The notes beneath the pieces were generated by a model, which worked only from the letters and a program-made list of their open reading frames with translations, was not told the origin of the DNA and made no database searches. Below are positions 53,745 to 62,484 of a DNA stretch of 64,000 nucleotides, piece after piece. This stretch comes from CBDCUW01 sp963734865 (GTDB lineage Bacteria > Planctomycetota > Planctomycetia > Pirellulales > Pirellulaceae): the NCBI GenBank assembly GCA_963734865.1, contig CAVTIV010000005.1, forward strand, positions 558,001 to 622,000, written 5' to 3'. Within the stretch, counting starts at the first letter, position 1; the number at the start of each line of letters is the position of its first letter. The translations under genes and the position numbers were made by a program.

Positions 53745-54809
53745 TCAACGAACCTCGAATGTTGCCACGACCGGATAGTGATCACTCAAGTCACGCTCGT
53801 CGGCGGGCAATTGCCAATAGCCGTCCCAGTGCTTTTCGGGCGAGTCGGGTTGCCCCTGCAATGCCAGATCGCGGCGGACCTCGATCGAACGAAACGCCAG
53901 ATCGGGCCGCATCGGATCATCGTGCAATAGCGATGGCGTGCAGAAGATGTGGTCAAATTGTCGACCGGGCAACAGGTGCGTTTGCCGTTGCTGTGGCGAT
54001 AATCGAAGGTTTAGGTCGATCAGATCATCATCCGAATCGGGCGTCTCGTGACCGCTGATGATTCCTAGATCACTGTCCACGCGAGTCTCGTTTCCCGTTT
54101 CTTCGCTGTTCAAATCTCCCAGCAGAATGACGTGTTCGCCGCGCTGGACTGCCTCGGCGATCCAGTGGTGCACCAGCCTTGCTTGTCGCTTGCGAATGGC
54201 GTTCGCCTCCGCTCTTGAACGCAAATGGACGTTCATCACCGTCACTCTTTCGCGTTCATCTGCAACTGGGAATTCGAACACCGCTAGCAAGTGTTTCGAG
54301 ACATCAAAATACAGGCCTCCCTTGCGCATCTGTTCTGTCATCGCATGCTGACTGGTGAGTAACACCTCGGCGGGGTCGCGAAACAGCATTCCGACATCCT
54401 GTTCGGTGAAAAAGTCGCGACTTTCAATGCCCAATTCTCGGTATTTGATCGAATGATTGCGGTCGAGTGCGCGCGTCAGGTACCACAGAACTCGTCGATT
54501 TTCGACTTCTTGAACCGCAAGGATGGTGGGTCGCACGCTGGCAATGCGGGTGGCGATCTGGTCACGCCGCCAATTCCAATCGGCTCGGCTGGGAGCCGTC
54601 TTTTCTTTCGCCAACTGGCTGTGATTGTCACCGTCATCGTCGTCGTAAAACCATTCCAGGTTCCACGTCATGACGGTCAACGGCTCCGGGTCAGCCGCCA
54701 AGCCATTCGCCGCAGCAAGCCAGTTTGCCGACAACAGAATCGCAACCGCAGTCCTGATGCACGGTGGACCATAACGTCCCACGCTGGTGTGAATCGATGA
54801 TCGGATCAA
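53745..54809 (-). CDS. secreted endonuclease/exonuclease/phosphatase family protein
   Basis: A 354-aa protein with a hydrophobic export signal (about 20-40, 'TAVAILLSANWLAAANGLAA'). The EEP (DNase I-like) fold is clear: 'LTVMTWNLEWF', 'ILAVQEVENRRVL' (catalytic Glu), 'VMNVHLRSRAEANA', 'HVILLGDLNSEE' (Asp-x-Asn) and 'LSDHYPVVATFEV' (catalytic Asp-His). It probably degrades extracellular nucleic acid or a phosphodiester. The frame begins at TTG 54809; a GTG at 54782 would keep the signal and is equally possible. Confidence 0.88.
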   Translation of the reverse strand: MIRSSIHTSVGRYGPPCIRTAVAILLSANWLAAANGLAADPEPLTVMTWNLEWFYDDDDGDNHSQLAKEKTAPSRADWNWRRDQIATRIASVRPTILAVQEVENRRVLWYLTRALDRNHSIKYRELGIESRDFFTEQDVGMLFRDPAEVLLTSQHAMTEQMRKGGLYFDVSKHLLAVFEFPVADERERVTVMNVHLRSRAEANAIRKRQARLVHHWIAEAVQRGEHVILLGDLNSEETGNETRVDSDLGIISGHETPDSDDDLIDLNLRLSPQQRQTHLLPGRQFDHIFCTPSLLHDDPMRPDLAFRSIEVRRDLALQGQPDSPEKHWDGYWQLPADERDLSDHYPVVATFEVR

Positions 54810-54980
54810 CGTCGCCCCCGGGGTCAGTGGACCGGCAGTCGAACTTGCCCGCCGGCGTGCATCCGATTCTACTCGAATGGGCCCGATATCTTACTCCGAA
54901 AGCTGTCCAAGCAAGAGAGTGGCTGATCCAATACCACATTCTGCATGACAGTTGGATTCACACTCATTCGATCGAACTCC

Positions 54981-56180
54981 ATGGCAATTCACTCGCAATC
55001 CAAGTCATCATCGATTCAACGGCTCGATCCAAATGATCCGAATTTTGCGGTCGATGTGGTCAATTTATTGTTGCCGATGGCGGTCGAGATGGGTGCCAGC
55101 GACATCCATCTTCAGCCCCGGTCCGGCGGTTGGGAGATTCTCGTTCGAATTGACGGAGTGATCTCGGTCGTCAACACGCTGCGCGGACGAGGTGCGAGTG
55201 ATCCGGTGATTCGGTTGATGGTATTGGCGGGTCTGCCGACTTATCGAAGTGGGCAACCGATGGAGGGCCGATTGAAGTGGGCTGACCAGACCGAGCGAAC
55301 GCTGTCGATGCGACTGGGCGTTTTTCCGACGGTCCATGGGCCACGCGCCGTCGTCCGAATGCTGCGCAAGGATTCGACCTACGATTCGATTGACACGCTG
55401 GGGTTGCCCGCAGAGGTGACCGATTCGCTGATCCATTTGAGCGAGCAGACCGACGGCGCCGTGCTGCTGTCGGGACCGGCCGGGAGTGGAAAGACAACAA
55501 CGATTTATGCGATCCTGCGACGGATTGCGGCCCAAACGCCGCGTCGTAGTGTGATCACGATCGAAGACCCGGTCGAATCGGTGATCGACGCGATCAGTCA
55601 AAGTGAACTCGATTTCGGCGGTGAAATGACACTCGCCTCGGCTCTGCGAAGTGCGGTTCGACAAGACAGCGAAGTATTGCTGGTCAGCGAAATCCGCGAC
55701 CCGGAAACCGCCCAGGCCGCGATGCAAGCTGCGCTCACCGGCCAGCTCGTTTTTTCCTCCCTGCATGCGACCGATGTCGCGGCCTCATTGCGAAGGTTGA
55801 TGCAATTGGGCGTTCCGCTTCATGCCCTGCGCAGTGGTGTCCGAGCGATCGTTTCGCAACGACTGATTCGCCGACTTTGTGACTCGTGCCGCGGTCGCAA
55901 CAGTGACCAATGCGAGCGATGTTTGGGATCTCGATACCGTGGCCGGATTGCGGTCGCCCAGTGCGTTCGTCTTGATGGCAGCGATCCGGTTGGCGAAGCG
56001 CTCACCGATTCGCTCGAAGCCGGCCAATCGCTGGCTGCCATCCGCCACGCCGCCGCGACTGCTGGAGGCACCGACCTGATCGAAGTCGCCCGACGTTACG
56101 TTGAAGAGGGAAGAACGGATGCGGCGGAAGTGTATCGCGTTCTTGGTGGCGGTCCGGCCAGTTCCCTATGTTCCCGATGA
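54981..56180 (+). CDS. GspE/PilB-like secretion ATPase, short form
   Basis: A 399-aa motor ATPase of the type II secretion/type IV pilus family. It has 'VEMGASDIHLQPRSGGWEIL' (N2 domain), Walker A GPAGSGKT (165-172), Asp box 'ITIEDPVE', Walker B 'VLLVSEIRD', His box 'SSLHATD' and a tetracysteine zinc site (Cys290, 293, 301, 304). It lacks the N1 domain found in GspE and PilB of 500-570 aa. It is the first gene of an eight-gene operon encoding membrane platform and pilin-like proteins. The ATG at 54981 fits the family start. Confidence 0.93.
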   Translation: MAIHSQSKSSSIQRLDPNDPNFAVDVVNLLLPMAVEMGASDIHLQPRSGGWEILVRIDGVISVVNTLRGRGASDPVIRLMVLAGLPTYRSGQPMEGRLKWADQTERTLSMRLGVFPTVHGPRAVVRMLRKDSTYDSIDTLGLPAEVTDSLIHLSEQTDGAVLLSGPAGSGKTTTIYAILRRIAAQTPRRSVITIEDPVESVIDAISQSELDFGGEMTLASALRSAVRQDSEVLLVSEIRDPETAQAAMQAALTGQLVFSSLHATDVAASLRRLMQLGVPLHALRSGVRAIVSQRLIRRLCDSCRGRNSDQCERCLGSRYRGRIAVAQCVRLDGSDPVGEALTDSLEAGQSLAAIRHAAATAGGTDLIEVARRYVEEGRTDAAEVYRVLGGGPASSLCSR

Positions 56181-56313
56181 TGCTGTCGGCGGCCGCTGCG
56201 CTCCGCCAGCGAGCCCGCGCTCCCCCAGCGAGCCCATTGCGATCAAGGTCGGCCGGTCGTATGGTAGCAGGAGTGTCTTTTCGAAAGCTTTTCTTTTCCC
56301 GAGGCGGCTCGCG

Positions 56314-57252
56314 ATGGCCAGGCTATCCGATTTGCAACTGGCGTCCCTGTTGGACGAGATCGCCTGTGCGATGCGAGTGGGAACGCCAATTGCCGAGTCG
56401 ATGCGGCGGTTAAACGATCGCCGATTGGGCCCAGTCGCCAGTGCCTCCGCCATGATCGCTGAAGCTCTTGAACGCGGCGAGAGTCTGTCGGCGTCGGTCG
56501 GTTCGATCGCCTCGCCAATGAGCGCTCAGGCTGCGGCGGCAATTCAAGCGTGCCAACAACAGGGTGGCGAGGCGAAATTGTTAGGTCGGATGGCGGAACT
56601 GCTGCGGCAGCGGAGCGAGTATTCGCGGATGTTTCGTTTGGCGTGGCTCTATCCGTTGCTGCTGCTGGTGGTTGGCTACGCGATCGGAGTCTCGATCATG
56701 GGGCCGATGATTCTGCGTTTTCAAGGACACGATGTCGCCTGGCCAGCTTGGTTATTCGCCTTGGCCGAGTGGTCGGATTCAAATTGGCAGTGGCCGCTAA
56801 TCGTGATGTTGGCGCTGTTGGTCATGGTGGCTGCTTGGCTTGTCTCTCGCAATCGCTTTCCAAGGGACGTTCGAATGCGTCTGTTCTGTCAGTCGCTGGC
56901 CGATCAATTGACGCACGATGTTCCCGAAGATGTGGCGATCGCCACGGCGGCCAAGATGTCGGGCGAGGGATCGTTGGAATCGATCGTGGAACCAACGCTG
57001 CGTGCACCAGAACTGGGAAAGATCCTCTCGAAAGGGGGATCGACTGACATTCCGGGTATCGGACAAGCAGACGCTTTGGTCGCCCGATTGCGTTACACGG
57101 CGTCGGTATACGGCGAGCGGGCCCGTCGTCACAGTCATCTGTGGTCGCGGCTGCTACCACGTTTGGCGATGGTTGTGATCGGTGGAGGCCTGATCATATC
57201 CTACGCTTGGTGGGTGATCGCGCCCGTTTACCGGCAGGTGGCGATGTGGTGA
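56314..57252 (+). CDS. GspF-like inner-membrane platform protein (1)
   Basis: A 312-aa protein with a T2SSF-type helical cytoplasmic domain at the N-terminus ('LASLLDEIACAMRVGTPIAE', 'MIAEALERGESLSASV'). Three transmembrane segments follow (around 115-140, 165-185 and 285-310). The second cytoplasmic domain of a normal GspF is present but weak. The ATG at 56314 begins the recognisable domain; the frame is open upstream to 56101 without motifs. Its stop overlaps the next start (GTGA). Confidence 0.78.
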   Translation: MARLSDLQLASLLDEIACAMRVGTPIAESMRRLNDRRLGPVASASAMIAEALERGESLSASVGSIASPMSAQAAAAIQACQQQGGEAKLLGRMAELLRQRSEYSRMFRLAWLYPLLLLVVGYAIGVSIMGPMILRFQGHDVAWPAWLFALAEWSDSNWQWPLIVMLALLVMVAAWLVSRNRFPRDVRMRLFCQSLADQLTHDVPEDVAIATAAKMSGEGSLESIVEPTLRAPELGKILSKGGSTDIPGIGQADALVARLRYTASVYGERARRHSHLWSRLLPRLAMVVIGGGLIISYAWWVIAPVYRQVAMW

Positions 57253-58037
57253 CACGTCCACTTGATCCTGTCGCCAAGCGATTAGCGGCTGCTGGCAATG
57301 AGAATGCCGACAGCGTGATCGATTGGCTCGCCGGGCAGCAGCAGCGCGGCATCATGGATCGAAATGCGATGTGGTGCACCGCCGGCGGTTGGATAGGGAT
57401 GACCGTTGCGGCGATCATCAGCAGTGCGGTCGCGGTGCGTTTGTCACTTGACGCCCGGACGCTGTTTTCTCAAGGTTGGTTGCCCGATTCGCACGTTCCT
57501 TGGTCGGTGATCTATTTGCCCATCGTGTTGGTGGCCATTGCCGTTTTCCTGACGGTTGGTGGATCGATCATTTGGTGGATGGGCGGGATGCCTGGCCTCC
57601 GGACGACCCGCTCGGCAATTGACTGGGCGGCCGTTAGTGACGCGATGACGCGTCTGCTGTCGGTCGGTTGCACCTATCCCGAAGCATTTCGGACAGCCGC
57701 GGCGATCACGCGAACGCGTTCCAGTCGCGGTTGGTTGACTCGTGCGGCCGCGCGCGTGGAACGGGGCGAGGGAAAGTTTTGTGCATCCAACGATGCCCGT
57801 GGTGATTCAGCAATCGTGGAATTGCTGGTTGATCCGGGGGACTGTGACCCGGCGCGTCAGTGGCAAATGGCATCGGACCATTTCTTCGAGGTCGCGCAGC
57901 GCCGATTGATCTTGCTGTTGGGATCGATGCCGGTCCTGTCGACGATCCTATCGGGGCTACTGATCTGGGTTTCGATTTCTGCCACGCTTGGTTGGATGTG
58001 GAAAGCCGTCGCCGAGATGCTTGCGGGGCTGCGATGA
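57249..58037 (+). CDS. GspF-like inner-membrane platform protein (2), divergent
   Basis: A 262-aa membrane protein translated from GTG 57249, overlapping the preceding stop by 4 bp. It has hydrophobic segments at about 38-58, 80-105 and 222-250. Between them lies a cytoplasmic helical part ('AVSDAMTRLLSVGCTYPEAF', 'WQMASDHFFEVAQRRLILLL') that resembles one T2SSF repeat. It is more divergent than its two neighbours. Its position between two GspF-like genes supports the assignment. Confidence 0.65.
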   Translation: MTRPLDPVAKRLAAAGNENADSVIDWLAGQQQRGIMDRNAMWCTAGGWIGMTVAAIISSAVAVRLSLDARTLFSQGWLPDSHVPWSVIYLPIVLVAIAVFLTVGGSIIWWMGGMPGLRTTRSAIDWAAVSDAMTRLLSVGCTYPEAFRTAAAITRTRSSRGWLTRAAARVERGEGKFCASNDARGDSAIVELLVDPGDCDPARQWQMASDHFFEVAQRRLILLLGSMPVLSTILSGLLIWVSISATLGWMWKAVAEMLAGLR

Positions 58038-59161
58038 ACGAAACGGGTAAGCTGATTCTTTGCATCGTTGTGGTTCTTTGCCTGATCGCGGTGTTCGTGT
58101 TCGTGATGCCCTCGCTGATCGGGCTGCTGATGGGTGTGATTTTGGTCTTTGCGTTTTTTGATCTGGCCGCTCGCCGCTATCGGATTGCCGTCCGCACCTT
58201 CAATTCGGCTGTCCGCGCCCTCAGCCATCACGACGGAGCCGTGGGGAAAGTGGCGGTCGCATTCTCGCGGAGCGGTCCGTTGAGCGGTCCTTGCTACGAA
58301 TATGCTCGACGATTGATGATCGGCGAGAATCCGATTGATGCTGCGGCGATGTCCGGTGTGCCGTTGCAACTTTCGACGGCGGTAGCGTTAGAGGCACGCC
58401 CCGGGGCGGATCGCGCCGAGCGAACGGACGACTTTCGCGAGTTCGAGTTGTTGATTCGCGACAGTGGTTCGATGCCCGCCTATGGGCAATTGGTGTATCT
58501 GACGATGACTGCCTGCGTGACGTGTTTTGTGCTGACATACCTGGGTGCGTTCATCGTCCCCAAAATCGAAAGAGTATTCGAGGAGTTTGGCGTGGGTGGG
58601 CAGTACAAAACGTTGCTCAGCGGTACCCCAGCGATCTGGATTCTGGTGACCGTGGGCGTTGTGGTTTTGGTGATGATCCCCATTCTCAGGCGTGGTCATC
58701 TTTTTGGGGTCAGACTTCATCCTTGGCTGCCAATGATGCCTTCGTCGGCCGAGCGGAAAGCAGAGACTCTTCGCGGGCTGGCCGATGCGATCGATGCGGG
58801 ATGGCCGATGGGGCGCGCGTTGGCGATCGGACATGCGATTTCGATGCGTCGGGACGAACGTCGATCCTTGGAGGCCGCGATGCAACTGATCGGGCAGGGC
58901 TTGGCACCGGCTGTTGCGATCCATCGTGCCGGATGGATTAGCAACGATGAGCAGTCATGGTTCACCGATGCCTCACCCAGACGAACCGCCGAGCTGCTAC
59001 GGGTGATTGCCGAGCAGTCTGTTCGCGATGCCAGATCAGATCTGCGTTGGGCAATCTCGATCTTTTTTCCAGTCGGCATATTGATGCTTGGTGTCGCCGT
59101 ATTGACGTACGCCTATGGGTTCTTCGGGGGCTTGATGGAGCTGGTTCGTGAGTTGCCGTGA
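58034..59161 (+). CDS. GspF-like inner-membrane platform protein (3)
   Basis: A 375-aa membrane protein, coupled to the previous gene by ATGA. Two hydrophobic segments lie at the N-terminus, then a cytoplasmic domain, two helices near 155-215 ('YLTMTACVTCFVLTYLGAFI' and the next), a second T2SSF-like domain ('LRGLADAIDAGWPMGRALAI') and a C-terminal helix. 'YGQLVYLTMTACVTCFVLTY' followed by 'FIVPKIERVFEEFG' is close to the GspF pattern of a helix leading into 'P....F..FG'. Confidence 0.78.
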   Translation: MNETGKLILCIVVVLCLIAVFVFVMPSLIGLLMGVILVFAFFDLAARRYRIAVRTFNSAVRALSHHDGAVGKVAVAFSRSGPLSGPCYEYARRLMIGENPIDAAAMSGVPLQLSTAVALEARPGADRAERTDDFREFELLIRDSGSMPAYGQLVYLTMTACVTCFVLTYLGAFIVPKIERVFEEFGVGGQYKTLLSGTPAIWILVTVGVVVLVMIPILRRGHLFGVRLHPWLPMMPSSAERKAETLRGLADAIDAGWPMGRALAIGHAISMRRDERRSLEAAMQLIGQGLAPAVAIHRAGWISNDEQSWFTDASPRRTAELLRVIAEQSVRDARSDLRWAISIFFPVGILMLGVAVLTYAYGFFGGLMELVRELP

Positions 59162-59600
59162 ACGAAAACTGCGCCGACAAGGCAGTCTGATCATCGAAGC
59201 GGTGATTGCGGTCGCCTTGTTGTCCACCGCCTTGTTTGGTTTGGCCAAGCTGGCGCAAAGCTCCGCAAGTCTGGGTCGGCAGTGCGACGGACGGTTGGCG
59301 GCGATGCTAGCGGCCGAGAACGTGATCGCAAGAATCGGTGAAGTTCCGATCGCATCCATCGAACCGCAGGCCCGGCAAGCTGCCCAAGCGGTCGAACTGG
59401 CATCCGGCTGTGGAATCGAGGTCACCACCACCCCTTTCACGGCGGCAGGTCGCGACGGTGTTCATGTTCGGCTGGACGTCAGTCCCGGCGACGGTCTGAT
59501 TGTCACGTTGCACGATTGGCGTCTCGAAGCAGCGACGAAAAAAGATGCCAGCGAGCAAGATGATGCCAGCGAGCAAGATGAGGACGATGATGACGTTTGA
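59148..59600 (+). CDS. minor pseudopilin, GspI/PilV-like
   Basis: A 150-aa prepilin-like protein starting at GTG 59148, overlapping the upstream gene by 14 bp. The class III signal is clear: 'RRQGSLIIEAVIAVALLSTA', with Gly at -1 and Glu at +5, then a hydrophobic helix. The C-terminus has a duplicated acidic hexamer (DASEQD twice, from two 18-bp units at 59544-59579) and ends in an Asp-rich tail, which is unusual for a pseudopilin. Confidence 0.8.
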   Translation: MSCRERKLRRQGSLIIEAVIAVALLSTALFGLAKLAQSSASLGRQCDGRLAAMLAAENVIARIGEVPIASIEPQARQAAQAVELASGCGIEVTTTPFTAAGRDGVHVRLDVSPGDGLIVTLHDWRLEAATKKDASEQDDASEQDEDDDDV

Positions 59601-60081
59601 CCATCTTCCCTGCCGCCGCAAATCCGTCAGGATATCTCAACGCACTGCGATCACGCTGATCGAGGTGTTGGGAACCCTTTCCGTATTGTTGGTATTGGGT
59701 TTGGCTGCGGTAAGCATTCTGGGCAAGGTTACCGACATTGGCGTGCGGACCAACCTGGCCCGTCAAGGCCGCGCGTCGATTGAACGTTTGGCGCCTCTGT
59801 TTCGCGATGATGTTCGTCATGCCCAACAGATCAATCTGTCTCAAACTGACGGCTCGATCGAGATCGTCAGGGGTCAGCAACAGGTTCAATACAGCTGGAG
59901 AAATCGTCCCGCCACGATTTTTCGCCGAGTGACCCAAGCCGAAACACAGTCGTCGGTCGATCGATTCACGTTGCCCGATCCATGTCGGCCAGCCTGTTTC
60001 ATCGACGACGATATCGTATCGCTACGTCTGAGCGCTGAGGGGCAGCCGCAACCCTGGATGATTGAGGTCCGGCGGCCATGA
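59590..60081 (+). CDS. minor pseudopilin, GspJ/PilW-like
   Basis: A 163-aa protein with 'QRTAITLIEVLGTLSVLLVL'. The prepilin motif has Ala instead of Gly at -1 and keeps Glu at +5. The long hydrophobic helix and a C-terminal globular part fit a minor pseudopilin. The ATG at 59590 has GAGGA 5 nt upstream; ATGs at 59587 and 59578 are alternatives. It overlaps the preceding gene's end, and its stop overlaps the next start (ATGA). Confidence 0.72.
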   Translation: MTFDHLPCRRKSVRISQRTAITLIEVLGTLSVLLVLGLAAVSILGKVTDIGVRTNLARQGRASIERLAPLFRDDVRHAQQINLSQTDGSIEIVRGQQQVQYSWRNRPATIFRRVTQAETQSSVDRFTLPDPCRPACFIDDDIVSLRLSAEGQPQPWMIEVRRP

Positions 60082-60449
60082 AAATTGAAAGCACACTCTC
60101 GCCCGGTGCCCATCGCGGCGCCGCATTCCTGATCCTTGTTGTGTTGGTGTTGTTGGTCGTTGTGGCTGCCACCCGAACGCTGGTGACTGGCGAGATTTCG
60201 CTGCGGCGTGCGGAGGTTTCTCGCTCCCGTGCAAAATCGATGAACGCCGCCATCAACGCCACGCTAGACTCGAATCTGCCGATTGGCGATCCGATTCGTT
60301 TTCCGATCGAGTCGTCGCTGAATCAGTGGATCGAGGTTTCCATCAACCAAGATGTCGTCACCGCACGCTGGATTGCCGACGATCGGGTGCTCGATGAAGT
60401 GACCCGAGGTTTCAAATCAACCGGCAGCAATGCCGATCCTGAACCATGA
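60078..60449 (+). CDS. pseudopilin-like protein, GspK/PilX-like
   Basis: A 123-aa protein with 'HRGAAFLILVVLVLLVVVAA': a Gly followed by a hydrophobic helix, as in GspK/PilX, but without the +5 Glu, which GspK-type proteins also lack. The remaining 85 residues are small and polar ('IESSLNQWIEVSINQD'). It is coupled to both neighbours by ATGA overlaps. The assignment rests on the N-terminus and the operon position. Confidence 0.68.
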   Translation: MKIESTLSPGAHRGAAFLILVVLVLLVVVAATRTLVTGEISLRRAEVSRSRAKSMNAAINATLDSNLPIGDPIRFPIESSLNQWIEVSINQDVVTARWIADDRVLDEVTRGFKSTGSNADPEP

Positions 60450-61363
60450 ACGAAATGTTGCCACCGATGTCCGATTGTCAGAAGTTGTTGCGGCGAATTC
60501 CGATGTCAAGTTCTCGAGCCTTCACGCTTGTGGAGTTATTGGTTGTCATCGCAATCATTGGCGTTCTGGTCGGAATGGCTGTGCCGGCGATGCAAAACAT
60601 GCGCGAGTTGTCCCGACGTAGCAATTGTCAACAAAACTTGATGCAGATTTCCCTGGCGCTGTCGGCATACTCGGCTCGCCATGGTCATTATCCGATCGGA
60701 TCGATCGCCGAGCGGGGGCCGATCAAGAGTGAACCCAAGGGATTCCATCACAACTGGCTGTCGGGATTGTTGCCAATGCTCGATGCCCAGAACGTGTACG
60801 AGGCCGTTGACCGTCGCGTCAGTGTCTACGACCAGGCCAACGACCCGGTCAGATTTCTGCGAATGCCTGTCCTGCATTGCCCGTCGGCAACGGATGTTCG
60901 CGATAATACAACTTGCTATGCCGGCATCACGTCCTCGACCGAAACCCCGATTGATGTCGACAACGACGGCGTGTTCATCCTGAACGGGCCGATCCGCGAT
61001 GATGACATCTCTGACGGATTGGGGTACACAATGTTCGTCGGCGAAAAACTGTCGCCCTACAATGACGACCTCGGCTGGATCAGCGGAACGCGATCGAGTC
61101 TGCGAAACACCGGACATCCGATCAACGCCGAGCTCTCGCGCATTCGTGGTCCCCAAGACCCCAAGAATGCCGTCGACGCGTTGTACGTGGGAGGATTGGC
61201 AAGCGATCACTCCGGCGGCGCGTACATCCTGATGGGCAGCGGCGAATGTGAGTTTCGCAGTTCGTCACTCGATATCGTACTGTTGAAACAGATGGCGGCC
61301 CGCGCCGACGGTGGCATCCCGATCCAGTGGCAAACGAATGCGAGTCTTCCGGCAGTGAACTAG
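60446..61363 (+). CDS. DUF1559 prepilin-like protein
   Basis: A 305-aa member of the DUF1559 family, which is greatly expanded in planctomycetes. The N-terminal signal is 'SSRAFTLVELLVVIAIIGVL' (Ala at -1, Glu at +5). 'SRRSNCQQNLMQISLALSAY' is the conserved post-helix block, and the C-terminal family motif H-x9-DG is present as H-x9-SG ('DHSGGAYILMGSGE'). It is the last gene of the operon and probably the main or tip pilin of the system. Its stop overlaps the convergent desaturase stop by 4 bp. Confidence 0.9.
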   Translation: MNEMLPPMSDCQKLLRRIPMSSSRAFTLVELLVVIAIIGVLVGMAVPAMQNMRELSRRSNCQQNLMQISLALSAYSARHGHYPIGSIAERGPIKSEPKGFHHNWLSGLLPMLDAQNVYEAVDRRVSVYDQANDPVRFLRMPVLHCPSATDVRDNTTCYAGITSSTETPIDVDNDGVFILNGPIRDDDISDGLGYTMFVGEKLSPYNDDLGWISGTRSSLRNTGHPINAELSRIRGPQDPKNAVDALYVGGLASDHSGGAYILMGSGECEFRSSSLDIVLLKQMAARADGGIPIQWQTNASLPAVN

Positions 61364-62385
61364 GCTTCCAGCTCGGAGCCTTTCATTTTGGGTCGCACGA
61401 CATCCTTGGCCAGACCGACCTTTTCCAGGGCGCGGATGACCCACCACGACATGTCGTATTCCCACCAACGATGTCCATGGGCGGCCGATCGCGGCTCGGC
61501 GTGATGATTGTTGTGCCAACCCTCGCCGTGCGATAGCAGCGCCACCAACCAATTGTTGGTGCTGTGATCGCGGGTCTCGTAGTTGCGATAGCCGAATACG
61601 TGCGAGACCGAATTCACGGCCCACGTTCCATGCAGCACAAAGACGGTACGAACGGCGACAGCCCACACGGCCCAGCTTGCCGCGTAATGGATCGCTTCGC
61701 TCGCGCCGCCAACCAAGAACCCGACGACGGCGCCGACAGAAGTGATGACGATGGCGTGAATCAAAAACACAAAAAACCATCCGTCCTTGCGTTCCAGACG
61801 CAGATAAAACGGATCACGCAGCAGGTCTCGTACATATCGCTCGTAATGGCTGGTGCGATCCAGATCCTTGTGTCGACAAACGACCCAACCGACATGGCCC
61901 CAGAGAAAGTTGACCAGCGGCGAATGGGGATCGGGCCGGTTGTCACTGTGCTGATGATGCATGCGGTGGATGGCGACCCATCGTGCGGGGCTGTCTTGCA
62001 AATTGCACATCCCGAGCGTTGCCAATGAGTGCTCAAGCCACTTTGGGCAAGTGAATCCCCGGTGCGTCAGTAGCCGGTGATAGCCGATCGTGATTCCGAG
62101 CATTCCAAACGTGAAATGTCCGAGAATGGCCAGCACTAGACCTGACCAGGTGAACAGCCAGGGAACGACCGCCAGCAAGGCGACCAGATGCACGCCGACC
62201 AACACAATCACGTACTTCCAAAGGATCTTCAGCGGCTGCGTCGCCTCGGGAAGGGGCAGACGTTGCGGATCGATTTGCAGAACCGGATCCGCACCAACCC
62301 CCTCTGCGGGTTCCTCGCGGGATCGGTCCGTGGCGAGGGGAACTTCCGATGGGTCTTCACACAGTGATTCTGACATCCGATTCAT
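61360..62385 (-). CDS. delta-9-type acyl-CoA/lipid fatty acid desaturase
   Basis: A 341-aa membrane di-iron desaturase. The three histidine boxes are intact: 'GYHRLLTHRGF' (HxxxxH), 'IHRMHHQHSDN' (HxxHH) and 'GEGWHNNHHAEPR' (HxxHH). Four hydrophobic segments surround them. It introduces a double bond into membrane-lipid acyl chains. An N-terminal hydrophilic extension of about 50 residues precedes the first helix. A second ATG at 62376 is an alternative start. Confidence 0.95.
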   Translation of the reverse strand: MNRMSESLCEDPSEVPLATDRSREEPAEGVGADPVLQIDPQRLPLPEATQPLKILWKYVIVLVGVHLVALLAVVPWLFTWSGLVLAILGHFTFGMLGITIGYHRLLTHRGFTCPKWLEHSLATLGMCNLQDSPARWVAIHRMHHQHSDNRPDPHSPLVNFLWGHVGWVVCRHKDLDRTSHYERYVRDLLRDPFYLRLERKDGWFFVFLIHAIVITSVGAVVGFLVGGASEAIHYAASWAVWAVAVRTVFVLHGTWAVNSVSHVFGYRNYETRDHSTNNWLVALLSHGEGWHNNHHAEPRSAAHGHRWWEYDMSWWVIRALEKVGLAKDVVRPKMKGSELEA

Positions 62386-62412
62386 ATTCCTTCATGTTTC
62401 GGAAATAGTCCA

Positions 62413-62454
62413 GAAAAAAAGCCGGTCGCGCGTGAAATGCACGCTGGACCGGCT
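62413..62454 (-). terminator. intrinsic terminator of the small basic protein gene
   Basis: On the minus strand, AGCCGGTC pairs with GACCGGCT around an inner 5-bp stem, and the hairpin is followed by seven T (opposite A at 62414-62420). It lies 30 bp after the small basic protein's stop codon and separates it from the desaturase gene. Confidence 0.88.
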
Positions 62455-62484
62455 GAGAGGTTCCCAACTTTGGGGTGCACCATC

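Noticed and set aside
53085..53930. A 281-codon rightward frame over the secreted protein, S4 and EEP genes
   Set aside because: It is antisense to three supported genes and has no recognisable domain.
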